NCBI GenBank assembly: GCA_035913415.1
Contig: JAMIIV010000047.1
Coordinates: forward strand, 1 to 64,000
Source: UBA5070 sp035913415
GTDB lineage: Bacteria; Fibrobacterota; Fibrobacteria; UBA5070
Direction of reading: 5' to 3'
Length of the DNA: 64,000 nt
Under the pieces are notes generated by a model. The model worked only from the letters and a program-made list of their open reading frames with translations. It did no database searches and had not been told where the DNA came from. Within the stretch, counting starts at the first letter, position 1. Each line of letters begins with the position of its first letter. Made by a program: the position numbers and the translations under genes. Shown here in pieces: positions 24,601 through 32,855 of this stretch.

Positions 24601-26173
24601 GCAGGCCCAGGAGGCAAGCGCGGCCAAGAGCCAGTTTTTGGCCAACATGAGCCATGAAATCCGCACTCCCATGAACGGCGTGCTGGGAATGATCGGCTTG
24701 CTTCTGGATACCGAACTGGATGGCGAACAGCGCCAGTGGGCCGAGATCGTGCAGCGCTCGGCCGAGAATCTCCTGGGGATCATCAACGACATCCTCGACT
24801 TCTCGAAGATCGAGGCGGGCAAGATGGACATCGAGGAGATCGATTTCGACCTCCACTCGTCGATGGAAGAGACCGTGGGGATGTTCGGCGCCAGGGCGCA
24901 CCAGAAGGGGCTCGAACTCACCTGCCAGATCGATCCGGATGTGCCGGCCTGGGTGCGGGGCGATCCCGGGCGCATCCGCCAGATCGTGCTCAACCTCGCG
25001 GGGAATTCGCTGAAGTTCACCGAAAAAGGCGAAATCGCGATCCGCGTGGAGCGTCTCGAACAGGACGCGGATTCGGCCTTGCTGCGGATCTCCGTGCGTG
25101 ACACGGGCATTGGGGTTCCTGCCGACCGCAAGGACAAGCTCTTCCACGCCTTCACCCAGGTGGACGGCTCCACCACGCGCAAGTACGGAGGGACGGGGTT
25201 GGGCCTGGCGATCTGCCGCCAGCTCGCCGGACTCATGGGGGGGGCCACGGGTCTGGAAAGCGAATTGGGCGAGGGCTCCACGTTCTGGTTCAGCATCCGG
25301 GTGGGGCGCATTCCCATCCCCGAGCCGGGGACCGTGGCCGATCTTGCCGGGGTGCGGGTTCTGGTGGTCGACGACAACCAGACCAACCGCATGCTTCTCA
25401 ACGCCTTGCTGCGGTCTTGGGGGGCGAACCCGGTCGAAGCCGTCGGTGCCGCCGAGGCTCTGGCGGAATTGGAACGCGCCGAGTCGGCGGGCGAACCGTA
25501 CCAGGTGGGAATCCTCGACTACCAGATGCCCGAGGTCGATGGCGAGGAGCTTGGACGACGGATCCTGTCGAACGCGAGGTTCGGGAAGCTGCCTCTGGTG
25601 ATGATGTCCTCGCTGGCACGCCGCGGGGATGCCAAGAGGATCGAGGACATCGGATTCGCGGCCTACCTCACCAAGCCCGTGCGCCAGAAGCAGTTGCGCG
25701 AATGCCTCGAGCTGGTATTGGGCCGAGTCGCGATCGCCAAGGCCGAGGCCCAGCCGCTGGTGACCACGCACACGGTCCTGGAGGAGTCGCGTCGTCGGCT
25801 GCGCATCCTGCTGGCCGAGGACAACGTGGTGAACCAGAAGGTCGCCCTGGGATTGCTGCGACGGATGGGGCAGACCGCCGACGTGGTGGAAAACGGAGAG
25901 CTGGCGTTGCAGGCCCTTCGCGAGAAGCCCTACGACCTCCTGCTCCTGGACTGCCAGATGCCCGTGCTCGACGGATTCGAAACGGTGCGGTCCCTGCGCC
26001 TGCCCGCTTCGGGGGGCCTGGATCCGCGCATCCCGGTGGTGGCCATGACCGCCAACGCGATGAAAGGCGATCGCGAACTGTGCATCGAGGCCGGCATGGA
26101 CGACTACATCGCCAAACCCATCGTGGCCGCCGAGCTCGAAGCGGCCCTGCGCAAGTGGGGCGGCAAGGCCTGA
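21611..26173 (+). CDS. Giant hybrid sensor histidine kinase with two receiver domains
   Basis: The ~1520-residue inner-membrane protein has: about seven N-terminal hydrophobic helices; an extracytoplasmic region (~residues 220-370); two helices; a second extracytoplasmic region (~440-630); a last helix (~635-655); a PAS/PAC pair (from LTELAFSEERWRFAL); a GAF domain; HisKA with phospho-acceptor H1015 in NMSHEIRTP; a HATPase (GLGLAICRQL); and two receivers with aspartates near D1303 (ILDYQMPEVDG) and D1447 (LLDCQMPVLDG). The last receiver has the usual MTANAMKGD and KP residues. It would relay phosphate from two separate extracytoplasmic inputs. No output protein is encoded next door. In-frame starts at 21584 (GTG) and 21590 (ATG) are also possible. 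A G8 run lies at 25247-25254. Confidence 0.92.
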   Translation: MLHTFLERQTDLVGLLVASAWLSLLWARRAAALPGGRAFDVGVLLLALGGVAQAWSKWGAWVPEWLPILAQALAGFWLVGGLALDRNRRDRGLLALGALAPVVVACFLDAPPRDVLFRAWPLLPAVGVLGWRWSRSRPSPDPGLRWVALVGLLCAAGGSVLSAGWAVLPAWVALAMSTGVLHRTGMARQPVGTPRWKGGAQHALSLVVVLLGWAAAEWRQHLRELHLAQDVVWQARSVAEAVPVEWGRSLAFDATDLGSPAYWEARRAFEAAAKASGWMSLYTVRKIGAAFRFGPENLALGDPLASRPGDVYQKPSPVLDSAWMSRKALSSGLYTDEFGSFVTGFAPVLDPRTGEVLLVVALDLPADTWLLELSRSRALPLGLAFALFLLVQSALLPQRIRARRLRSRRRQHLDELVLFLGGLALVVGLSFLIGEVETRDREGVNRREVEAMARRVGDQVIRLEAEFATVERRFHEPAQRQREALAEVAAPLVQNGRFEEVLLQSGSGKGDSLLVYGAATDSVTRRDPDPGISVSRRAGGRWSRIDADGSILAWSPLSGGKAALAVRLRPVEAIRRILSTSGSPPPFGLRDITDGTDSRLLVDSGECRIRMPLFGFGRTMLLETCPTSAELGSVWTRVSTLVLVTGSILVLLATLVVGGLRRREHDLEEEIDDRLTELAFSEERWRFALEGAGDGLWDWDLRTGKVFYSSRWKMALGHDGTGVGDGIDEWRGRIHPDDRMVAMADLDRHMGGRSPSWQAEYRMRCQDGSWKWFLGRGMVVRRSSEGEPLRMIGTQADIDASRRSIDAVIQRDRLLRGLLEMSRTLLSQPDIEKGMAEALRELAFASTADRSYLFENRHLGSGGQVACERFEWVRDSLPRLIDDADLQTIPYDAIGPWFLQTLRAGRPVYGLPDDFPKAFRDYLVAVGVRSLAIVPIHIDDELYGFVGLHDCTTARGWSDVELDLLRTAGASIGVAIRRSRSRKELEAMTRRAQELAEQAQEASAAKSQFLANMSHEIRTPMNGVLGMIGLLLDTELDGEQRQWAEIVQRSAENLLGIINDILDFSKIEAGKMDIEEIDFDLHSSMEETVGMFGARAHQKGLELTCQIDPDVPAWVRGDPGRIRQIVLNLAGNSLKFTEKGEIAIRVERLEQDADSALLRISVRDTGIGVPADRKDKLFHAFTQVDGSTTRKYGGTGLGLAICRQLAGLMGGATGLESELGEGSTFWFSIRVGRIPIPEPGTVADLAGVRVLVVDDNQTNRMLLNALLRSWGANPVEAVGAAEALAELERAESAGEPYQVGILDYQMPEVDGEELGRRILSNARFGKLPLVMMSSLARRGDAKRIEDIGFAAYLTKPVRQKQLRECLELVLGRVAIAKAEAQPLVTTHTVLEESRRRLRILLAEDNVVNQKVALGLLRRMGQTADVVENGELALQALREKPYDLLLLDCQMPVLDGFETVRSLRLPASGGLDPRIPVVAMTANAMKGDRELCIEAGMDDYIAKPIVAAELEAALRKWGGKA

Positions 26174-26179
26174 GAGATC

Positions 26180-26200
26180 GCCTGACGGATTCCGTCAGGC
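26180..26200. terminator. Shared bidirectional hairpin between convergent genes
   Basis: GCCTGACGG (26180-26188) pairs with CCGTCAGGC (26192-26200) around a 3-base loop. It sits directly between the kinase stop (26173) and, overlapping, the stop of the minus-strand AraC-type gene (26195). T-tracts are lacking, so efficiency is uncertain. Confidence 0.55.
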
Positions 26201-27052
26201 AGCCAGGGGAATGCGCAGCGAAACCGGCTCCCCGGCTTCGCGAGGGGCCGAGGGCGCGCTCTTCCAGAGCGACGCCTCCGGGCGCATCCCGTACCCCGGG
26301 AGCAGATGGCACCACAGGTGCTTGAATCCGCCCTTCCAAAGTTCGTCGAAGCTGCCAGCGAAGCGCACGTGGGCTTCGGTGCGTTCGGGCAGGCGCAACA
26401 CTTCCAGACCGGGGAGAACCTTCTCGCCCGCGGCGAGTTCGAGTCCGACGAAGAACTGGTACAGTTCGCCCTCGGGGCTGGACACGTACCGGTCCACGCT
26501 GATCCAGGGCTGGTGCCGGGCCCGTTCGCCCAGCCGTCCGAGTGCTTCCCAGACCAGGCGCATGTTCAGGCGTCCGTCGTTCTCGCCCGAACGTGACAGG
26601 CCGACCAGCCGTCGTTCGGGCATGTGGAGCGTCACGGGTTCGGAGAAACGGGATTCGGGTGTGACGGCTCCCAGGCGCAGTTGGAAGGGTTGCGACAGGA
26701 ACAGCGGCAGACGCATCTGGCGGTATTCCGAAGGCGTGGCGTGGAATTGGTCGCGGAACGCCCGCATGAACCCCTGGAGGGAGGCGTAGCCGAAACGGCG
26801 TGCGACCTCCCCGATGGACGATTCGGAATCGAGCAGGGCCCGAGCCGCGCTGTCGAGCCGGCGGTGGCGGAGGTGGTCACCGGGGGTGCGCCCCACCAGA
26901 CGGTGGAAAAGGCGATGGAAATGGAACGGGGACAGGCAGGCGTGCCAAGCCATTTCCTCGAGGGAAAAATCGCTGCCCAGATGGGCTTCGAGATAATCGA
27001 GGGACGCGGCGAGCCGATCCTGGTAGGCTTCGGGGGGTTCGGCATGTCGCAT
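26195..27052 (-). CDS. AraC-family regulator with GyrI-like effector domain
   Basis: The 285-residue protein has two N-terminal AraC helix-turn-helix motifs (SLEEMAWHACLSPFHFHRLFHR, split over residues ~28-50, and IGEVARRFGYASLQGFMRAFR). A C-terminal ~155-residue GyrI-like/SOUL-type small-molecule domain (ERRLVGLSRSG, LPERTEAHVRFAGSFDEL, then a final SLRIPLA strand) follows. This DNA-binding plus GyrI layout is that of Rob- and BmrR-like multidrug-responsive activators. Likely targets are efflux or stress genes, not encoded nearby. It is divergent from the GH9 cellulase across 253 bases, but no evidence ties it to that gene. Confidence 0.9.
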   Translation of the reverse strand: MRHAEPPEAYQDRLAASLDYLEAHLGSDFSLEEMAWHACLSPFHFHRLFHRLVGRTPGDHLRHRRLDSAARALLDSESSIGEVARRFGYASLQGFMRAFRDQFHATPSEYRQMRLPLFLSQPFQLRLGAVTPESRFSEPVTLHMPERRLVGLSRSGENDGRLNMRLVWEALGRLGERARHQPWISVDRYVSSPEGELYQFFVGLELAAGEKVLPGLEVLRLPERTEAHVRFAGSFDELWKGGFKHLWCHLLPGYGMRPEASLWKSAPSAPREAGEPVSLRIPLAA

Positions 27053-27305
27053 GGGTAGTCCTCTCGGACCGCCAGAGGAGCACACCGGACCTGGTGGCGC
27101 CTCTGCAGTGTCGCCAAGGGAAGATGGGGGGACAGGGCACAAGAACACAAAGAGTTTGACTGAAAATTGGAAAGAAACGGGACTCCTGTTGCGGTGATCC
27201 CGCAAACGGAGGCGGTCGGATGGCGCTAGGAAGGAACGGGGAATTTTGCCTTCCCGGAAATTACCGCAATCGCAACGATGCCTCCGATGCGTAAATCCTC
27301 CATCC
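27053..27305. other. Divergent intergenic region with AT-rich patch
   Basis: The 253 bases between the AraC-type gene and the GH9 gene hold an unusually AT-rich stretch at 27140-27180. A TTGACT is present at 27156-27161 but lacks a clear -10 partner. TAAATC lies 10 bases before the cellulase ATG. The region must contain both promoters; I cannot fix either. Confidence 0.4.
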
Positions 27306-29486
27306 ATGATCAGTGCCATTGCTCTTGCCGTCACGACCTCGTTTTCCAGCGCTGCGGACTCCTCGGATCTTGCCTTGTGGCGGTTCGACTCCCTGGATCG
27401 TCTTGCCTGGAAGGGATATGCAGACCCCGGTTCCAGTCTGGAGGTCCGGCTCGATTCCACCGGCGCGGAGCGGTTCCTGCGACTGGACTACCGCATCCAG
27501 CAGTGGGCGAACACCGGAGAAACGCCCCGGATCGTCGATTGGTCCGCGCGGGGTGGGATCGCGTTGCGCGCTCGCGGGCACAAGGCCTCTTCCAGCGTCC
27601 AGGTCGCCCTGACCGATGCCACGGGCGAGCAGTGGATCGCTTCGGGTCGGGTGGGGCAGGGCTGGAGTGAGTTGATCCTCCCATTCCACCTGTTTGCGCG
27701 CAATCCCTGGTACCAGCCCGACGGAGCAGGTGAAGACCGCAAACTCGACCTCCAGAAGGTCTCCCGGTTCCAGATCCAACCCGAAGATCAAGGACCGGCG
27801 GGTCGCCTGGATGTGGCTTGGGTGGCCCTGACCCATCGTGTGCCACCTCCCGAGGTGAAACTTCCCGACCGTCCGGCGATCTTTGCCAATCTTGTGGGGT
27901 GGACCCCGGGAGCACGCAAGGCGTTCCTGTTCTCGGGGTTGCACGCCAAGCGCTGGAGCCTGCTGGACACCGACGGGAAAGTGGTGCGGGAAGGTGCGCT
28001 GGCCCCGCCGGAAAGCTGTTCCATGTCGGGGTTGGCTCTTTCGGTTGGGGACCTGACGGATTTCCGCAAGGCGGGGACCTACCGTCTGCAGGTCGACACG
28101 GTGCGCTCGGAACCATTCGCGATCCGGCCCGACATCCTGGCGATGCCCTTCCGGGACGCCTTGCGGGCGTTCTACTTCCTGCGTTCGGGCATCGCCCTCG
28201 ACGAGGCGCATGCAGGGCCCTGGGCGCGTTCCGCTGGCCACCCCGATACATCGTTGGGTTACCTCGAGATCGGTGAAGACCGTTCCGGACCAGGACGCGC
28301 GCCGGGGGGGTGGTACGATGCCGGCGACTACGGCAAGTATGTGGTCAACGCGGGCATTTCGGTGGCCACGCTCATGCACCTGCACGAGCTGCAGCCGCGC
28401 CTGGTCCCCGATCGCGGGCTGGACATCCCCGAATCGGGCAACGGTGTTTCGGACCTTCTCGACGAGATCCGCTTCGAGTTGGAATGGATGATCCACATGC
28501 AGGACGCCGACGGTGGAGTGTTCTTCAAGGTGGCGGGGAAGACGTGGCCGGGAATGGTGATGCCCGCCCACGACCGGATGGAACGCTTCCTGATCGGAAA
28601 ATCCACCGCCTCCACCCTCAATTTCGCCGCCTCCATGGCGCAGGCGTCCCGGGTTTGGAAAAAGATCGATCCCAAGTTCGCCCGTGCCTGCCGGGAGCGT
28701 GCCGAACGCGCCTGGGCCTGGGCCGTGGCGCATCCGCAGGTGGAGCAGCCCGCCGAACGCGGTGGGTCGGGACCCTACGCCGATGCCAAGCTCGGCGACG
28801 AATTCCTCTGGGCCGCAGGGGAGCTTTGGGTGACCACCGGAGAGGCGCGTTGGCGTGCCGAGGTCGCCTCGCGCCTGCCGGCGCAGCCCATGATGGATGG
28901 CGCCTGGTGGGGAGGAACCCAGAACCTGGCGATGTATTCCATCGCCCTGCACCGATCGCGCGACAGTCTCGGTGCCGTGGTGCTGGCCCGGCTCGACAGC
29001 GTCGCGGCCAGGGTGCGAGGACTGATCAACACCTCCGCCCTGCGTGTGCCGCTGCGCGACTGGAACTGGGGTTCCACGGGGGATCTGTCCAACCGCGGCG
29101 TCTTGCTGGCCTTCCACCACGCCCTGCGCGGCGACAAGGCCGACCTGGATGCCATGACGGAAATTGCCGACCACGTGCTGGGGCGCAACGCCAACGGCGT
29201 GAGCTACCTCAGCGGACACGGCACGCCCTCGATGCGCGATCCCCATCTGCGCTTCGCCGTTGCGGACACCGTCGCGCTGCCTCCGCCGGGCTTCGTGTCG
29301 GGCGGTCCCAACGTGGGGCGGCAGGACGACCACACCAAGGTGACCTGGGGCGTGAAGTACCCCCGCACCGAGCCGGCGCGTTCGTGGGTGGACGACCACC
29401 GCAGCTACGCCTCCAACGAGATCGCCATCAACTGGAACGCGCCTGTCGCGCTGTTGCTGGGCTACTTGTCGGCGAAGTTGGAATAG
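27306..29486 (+). CDS. Secreted glycoside hydrolase family 9 cellulase
   Basis: The 726-residue exported endoglucanase cleaves beta-1,4-glucan by inversion. A short signal peptide (MISAIALAVTTSFSSAAD) is followed by a ~160-residue beta-rich domain resembling a carbohydrate-binding module. Next comes a CelD_N-type Ig-like domain (PAIFANLVGW, ending near residue 275), then the GH9 alpha/alpha barrel. The catalytic elements are all present: DAGDYGKY with D338 and D341, H638 in the GHGTPSMRDPH substrate loop, and the acid E705 in ASNEIAINWN. The protein stops right after the barrel and so lacks the C-terminal sorting-type tail seen on the GH5 enzyme here. Start 27306 is chosen for the signal peptide. 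Confidence 0.94.
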   Translation: MISAIALAVTTSFSSAADSSDLALWRFDSLDRLAWKGYADPGSSLEVRLDSTGAERFLRLDYRIQQWANTGETPRIVDWSARGGIALRARGHKASSSVQVALTDATGEQWIASGRVGQGWSELILPFHLFARNPWYQPDGAGEDRKLDLQKVSRFQIQPEDQGPAGRLDVAWVALTHRVPPPEVKLPDRPAIFANLVGWTPGARKAFLFSGLHAKRWSLLDTDGKVVREGALAPPESCSMSGLALSVGDLTDFRKAGTYRLQVDTVRSEPFAIRPDILAMPFRDALRAFYFLRSGIALDEAHAGPWARSAGHPDTSLGYLEIGEDRSGPGRAPGGWYDAGDYGKYVVNAGISVATLMHLHELQPRLVPDRGLDIPESGNGVSDLLDEIRFELEWMIHMQDADGGVFFKVAGKTWPGMVMPAHDRMERFLIGKSTASTLNFAASMAQASRVWKKIDPKFARACRERAERAWAWAVAHPQVEQPAERGGSGPYADAKLGDEFLWAAGELWVTTGEARWRAEVASRLPAQPMMDGAWWGGTQNLAMYSIALHRSRDSLGAVVLARLDSVAARVRGLINTSALRVPLRDWNWGSTGDLSNRGVLLAFHHALRGDKADLDAMTEIADHVLGRNANGVSYLSGHGTPSMRDPHLRFAVADTVALPPPGFVSGGPNVGRQDDHTKVTWGVKYPRTEPARSWVDDHRSYASNEIAINWNAPVALLLGYLSAKLE

Positions 29487-29547
29487 ACGCGATTCCTTCG
29501 CGTCGGATTCCGTCCAGGAGAGTGCATCCGGTGGTCGAGTGTTTCCC

Positions 29548-29600
29548 GGTGGTCGAGCTTGTCGAGACCGGCCGGGTGGGTCTCGACGAGCTCGACCACC
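29548..29600. repeat. 22-bp inverted repeat between convergent genes
   Basis: GGTGGTCGAGCTTGTCGAGACC (split here: arm 29548-29569) is matched by its complement at 29579-29600 with one mismatch, around a 9-base loop. A partial third copy, GGTGGTCGAG, lies at about 29530-29539. It resembles the dispersed palindromic repeats common in intergenic DNA of G+C-rich bacteria and may act as the terminator for both flanking genes. Confidence 0.7.
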
Positions 29601-29630
29601 GAGCGATCGTGAGGACGGGGAGATCCGCCC

Positions 29631-31082
29631 CTACGATCCCACGCCCATCTCCGTCAAGAAGGTCGTGTCGATGCCGTTGCCGCGCATGAGCCCCACCAGG
29701 CCGGATTTGTCGACGGCCTTGATGTAGGCCTCGCGGGCTTCCACCTTGCGCTCCTTCACCAGCTTCAGCAGACTGTCGTTGAGGGTGCACATGCCGAACT
29801 TCTTGCCGGTCTGCATGATGGACGGAATCTGGAAGGTCTTGCCCTCGCGGATCAGCGCGCTCACGGGCGCGGTCCCGATCAGGATCTCGTAGGCGGCCGC
29901 GCGGCCCCCGCCGTTCTTGCGGCACAGGGTCTGGGCGATGACGCCCTTCAGCGACTCGGCGAGCATCACGCGAATCTGGTCTTGCCGGTCGGCGGGAAAG
30001 ACGTCGATGAGACGGTCGACCGTGGAGGGCGCGGTGCTGGTGTGCAGGGTGCCGAACACCAGGTGGCCCGTCTCGGCGGTCTCGATGGCGATCGAGATGG
30101 TCTCGAGGTCGCGCATCTCGCCCACCAGGATGATGTCGGGGTCTTCGCGCAGGGCGGCGCGCAAGGCGCTGGAGAACGATTTGGTGTGGATCTTCACTTC
30201 GCGCTGGTTGATCAGGCAACCCTTGTTGGGATGCACGAACTCGATCGGATCCTCGATGGTGATGATGTGGTCCTTGCGCTCGCGGTTGACCAGGTCGATC
30301 AGGGCCGAAAGCGTGGTGGACTTTCCCGAGCCCGTGGGGCCGGTGACCAGCACGAGCCCTTTGGTCAGGAAACAGAGCTGCCGGACCTCTTCGGGCAGGC
30401 CCAGGTCTTCCACCGAAAGGATCTTGGACGGAATGACCCGGAACACCGCACCCACCCCTTTGCGGTCGCGGAAGAAGTTGGCGCGAAAACGCGCCAGGCC
30501 CTCGATCTCGTAGGCGAAATCGGTGTCGCCGCACTCCAGGAATTCCTCCTTGTTGCGGGCCGGGGCGATGTCGAAGAGCATGGAGCGCAGGGCTTCGTCG
30601 CTGAGCGCGGGTTCGCCTTCGATGCGCACCATGTCGCCCGAGGCGCGCAGCAGCGGAGGCTCGGTGGTGGAAAGATGGAGGTCGGAAGCGCCTTTCTCGA
30701 CCATCAAGCGGAACAGGCGGTTGATGGCCGGCTCGTCGACGTTCTCGAAGACCGATTGCACCTCTTCGTGGAGGGAGGCGAGATCGGCCCGGGCGAACAT
30801 GGCGTGGATGCCGGCGGCCGACGGACGCCCCTGGCACAGGAACCGGACACCGTCGACGTCGTGCGAGAACTCGAACTTTTCGCTGCCGCGGATGGTCTGG
30901 TGCAAGGTGGGTGGGGCGATCTCCAGCAGCAGCGCGATGACGGAATCCGCCCCGACGGGGTCGGCGGTCATGTTGCGCTCGAGGCCATCGAAGACGAACA
31001 CCACCGGGCGCCCCCCTTCGAGGATGAAATGCGAGGCGCCGTGGGCCAGTTGGGCCTGCAGATAGCTGTCGAGGACGGCCAT
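29631..31082 (-). CDS. pilT: PilT-type retraction ATPase with duplicated N-terminal domain
   Basis: The 483-residue cytoplasmic hexameric ATPase drives type IV pilus retraction. The C-terminal ~350 residues are a standard PilT: N2D domain from ~130 (KGASDLHLSTTEPPLL), Walker A GPTGSGKST at 248-256, IIT IEDPIEFVH acidic box, VGEMRDLET Walker B region and His box FGTLHTSTA. Unusually, residues ~14-84 repeat the N2D pattern (HGASHFILEGGRPVVFVFDGL ... LLLEIAPPTL ... FSHDVDGVRFL), so the protein has two tandem N-domains and is ~120 residues longer than normal PilT. PilU is a less likely alternative. The ATG overlaps the stop of the upstream gene (ATGA). Confidence 0.92.
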   Translation of the reverse strand: MAVLDSYLQAQLAHGASHFILEGGRPVVFVFDGLERNMTADPVGADSVIALLLEIAPPTLHQTIRGSEKFEFSHDVDGVRFLCQGRPSAAGIHAMFARADLASLHEEVQSVFENVDEPAINRLFRLMVEKGASDLHLSTTEPPLLRASGDMVRIEGEPALSDEALRSMLFDIAPARNKEEFLECGDTDFAYEIEGLARFRANFFRDRKGVGAVFRVIPSKILSVEDLGLPEEVRQLCFLTKGLVLVTGPTGSGKSTTLSALIDLVNRERKDHIITIEDPIEFVHPNKGCLINQREVKIHTKSFSSALRAALREDPDIILVGEMRDLETISIAIETAETGHLVFGTLHTSTAPSTVDRLIDVFPADRQDQIRVMLAESLKGVIAQTLCRKNGGGRAAAYEILIGTAPVSALIREGKTFQIPSIMQTGKKFGMCTLNDSLLKLVKERKVEAREAYIKAVDKSGLVGLMRGNGIDTTFLTEMGVGS

Positions 31083-31549
31083 CAGCGGGGATCCACGGCG
31101 GGCACGACGTGGTCGACCCAGTCCTTGTTCACGAAGGCTGCGCCGGTGTCCGTGACCAGCAAGAAGAAGCGCTCGTTCTGGTTCAGGAAGTCCAGGACCC
31201 GCTGGTGCCCTTCGGGCATCAGGAGGATCAGACGGCCCTCCAGGACGTTGTCGTAGCGCATCACGATGCGCACGCGGGCATGGGCGGGATGGTAGCCCTC
31301 GAGCTCCGTGACTTCGTCGGGTTCGGAAGAGCTGACCAGCGCCGCGACCGCCGATTTGGCATGGAGACGGACCGTGCCGTCGGGGCCGCGCAAGGGCAGA
31401 AACGGTTCCCGGTCGTTCAGGCGCTCCAGCAGTTGCTCCCGGCCGTGTACGCCGCTGAGGTGGAGGAACACCGAGGAGGGATCCAGGCCCTGTCGGGTCG
31501 GGAGAAGGTCCACCTCGATCTGTCGCATGGTCTGCGCAAGGTCGTTCAT
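31082..31549 (-). CDS. Unknown protein coupled to PilT (DUF6812-like C-terminus)
   Basis: The 155-residue soluble protein has a C-terminal half (MRYDNVLEGRLILLMPEG, DFLNQNERFFLLVTD, VNKDWVDHVVPA). This half looks like the small beta-barrel DUF6812-type domain found near pilus and secretion genes; the match is tentative. The N-terminal ~70 residues are uncharacterised. Its stop overlaps the pilT start, so it is first in a two-gene unit and is probably a partner or regulator of the retraction ATPase. On the minus strand TACGAT ends seven bases before its ATG, fitting leaderless transcription. Confidence 0.75.
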   Translation of the reverse strand: MNDLAQTMRQIEVDLLPTRQGLDPSSVFLHLSGVHGREQLLERLNDREPFLPLRGPDGTVRLHAKSAVAALVSSSEPDEVTELEGYHPAHARVRIVMRYDNVLEGRLILLMPEGHQRVLDFLNQNERFFLLVTDTGAAFVNKDWVDHVVPAVDPR

Positions 31550-31669
31550 GACCCCGATCGTATCATCCCCGAGGGTGGGGGTGCAACGGATGCCGCTCGG
31601 GCGGCTCCGATTGCCGCAGGTCAGGGAAAAACTGCCGTCGATGGTGGAAAAAATCCATCTTTCCCGATC

Positions 31670-32725
31670 ATGGCCCTTCCGACCCAATCGGCTCCCAAGA
31701 CCGTCCTCGTCGTCCTCGGCGGCTACTCCACCGAACACGACGTTTCCCTCAAGTCCGGTACCGGCGTGATCCGCCAGATGGATCCCGACCTCTACCGCCC
31801 TTGGCCCCTGGTGCTCACGCGCGACCGTCGCTGGCGCTGGCCCTCGGCCCCGCTGTCCACCACCTTGCAATCGCTCTTCGAAGGCGGTCGCCACGACCTG
31901 CCCGCCGGCGACCTTTCGGACGGATGGAACGAGTCCGACAAACCCTGCCTGGACCGGCTCAAGGTCGATGGCGCCTTCCTGGCCCTGCACGGAGACTGGG
32001 GCGAAGACGGCCGCATGCAGTCGTTGCTGGAGTATTACGGCATCCCCTACACGGGTTCGGGTGTGCTGGGTTCGGCCACGGCCATGGACAAGTCGCGCAC
32101 CAAGGAGATCCTGGCCACCCGCGAGATCCCCCTCTCGCCTTCGGTGGAATTGGGCACCTCCATGGGTGCCCGCGCGCTGGCCCACCGCATCAAGGAATGG
32201 GCCGATCTCCCGCTGGTGTTGAAGGTCCCCACGGGGGGAAGCTCCATCGGCGTGCATATCGCCCGCACCGACGAAGACCTCGAGCGCGCCGCCGAGCAGT
32301 TGTGCCGCGAGGAGAAACGCGTGCTCGTCGAGAAGTTCGTGGCCGGACGGGAGCTGACCTGCGGCTACATCGAAGGCCAGCCCGCGCTGCCTCCCACCGA
32401 AATCCGTCCGCGCTGCGGCGACTTCTTCGACTTCTCCAGCAAGTACCTGCCGGGAGGCTCCGAGGAAATCACCCCCGCGCCGCTTTCGGCCGAGCAGACC
32501 CGCGAGATCCAGGACCTGGCTCGCCGCGTGCACGAGACCCTGCGCCTGCGCGCCTACAGCCGCACCGACTTCATCCTCTCGCAGGACGGCTTCGTGGTGC
32601 TGGAGGTCAACACCCTCCCGGGCATGACGGAAACCTCCCTGATCCCGCAGCAGGCCGCGCACATCGGACTGTCCTACCGCGACCTCGTGACCGCCATCCT
32701 CAAGGCCTCCTGGGACCACGACTGA
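31670..32725 (+). CDS. ddl: D-alanine--D-alanine ligase
   Basis: The 351-residue cytoplasmic ATP-grasp enzyme makes the D-Ala-D-Ala dipeptide for peptidoglycan. Visible motifs are GGYSTEHDVSLKSG at the N-terminus, LHGDWGEDGRMQSLLE, the substrate loop YTGSGVLGSATAMDKS, VPTGGSSIGV for ATP, and the metal-binding C-terminus VLEVNTLPGMTETSLIPQ. Length and motif order are normal. The start MALPTQ is chosen by homology; the upstream in-frame codons are antisense to the pilT partner gene. A 16-bp palindrome follows directly after the stop. Confidence 0.96.
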   Translation: MALPTQSAPKTVLVVLGGYSTEHDVSLKSGTGVIRQMDPDLYRPWPLVLTRDRRWRWPSAPLSTTLQSLFEGGRHDLPAGDLSDGWNESDKPCLDRLKVDGAFLALHGDWGEDGRMQSLLEYYGIPYTGSGVLGSATAMDKSRTKEILATREIPLSPSVELGTSMGARALAHRIKEWADLPLVLKVPTGGSSIGVHIARTDEDLERAAEQLCREEKRVLVEKFVAGRELTCGYIEGQPALPPTEIRPRCGDFFDFSSKYLPGGSEEITPAPLSAEQTREIQDLARRVHETLRLRAYSRTDFILSQDGFVVLEVNTLPGMTETSLIPQQAAHIGLSYRDLVTAILKASWDHD

Positions 32726-32855
32726 TGGGGGAGGCCTCCCCCCGCCGTCTCGGCTCCGGCCACCGCGCCAGGGGCGCCGCGGCCGGGATCCTCGCCGCCC
32801 CCCTCCAGCGGGGGGGCACCCCCCGCAACGCCCCCCTGCGCGAGGGGCTGCGTTC
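32726..32855. repeat. G/C-homopolymer hairpin cluster between ddl and tsaB
   Basis: Right after the ddl stop lies the perfect palindrome GGGGGAGGCCTCCCCC (32727-32742). Further on, runs of six or seven C and G (about 32797-32835) can pair with each other. The 130 bases have no codable content and look able to form stable hairpins that could attenuate transcription into tsaB. Confidence 0.5.

Noticed and set aside
21685..24657. 990-codon open frame within the hybrid kinase in another frame
   Set aside because: Gly/Arg-rich alternative frame of a clearly coding region with kinase domains.
31656..31661. CATCTT before ddl as another leaderless -10
   Set aside because: Lacks the leading TA and its spacing to the ATG does not match the better cases.
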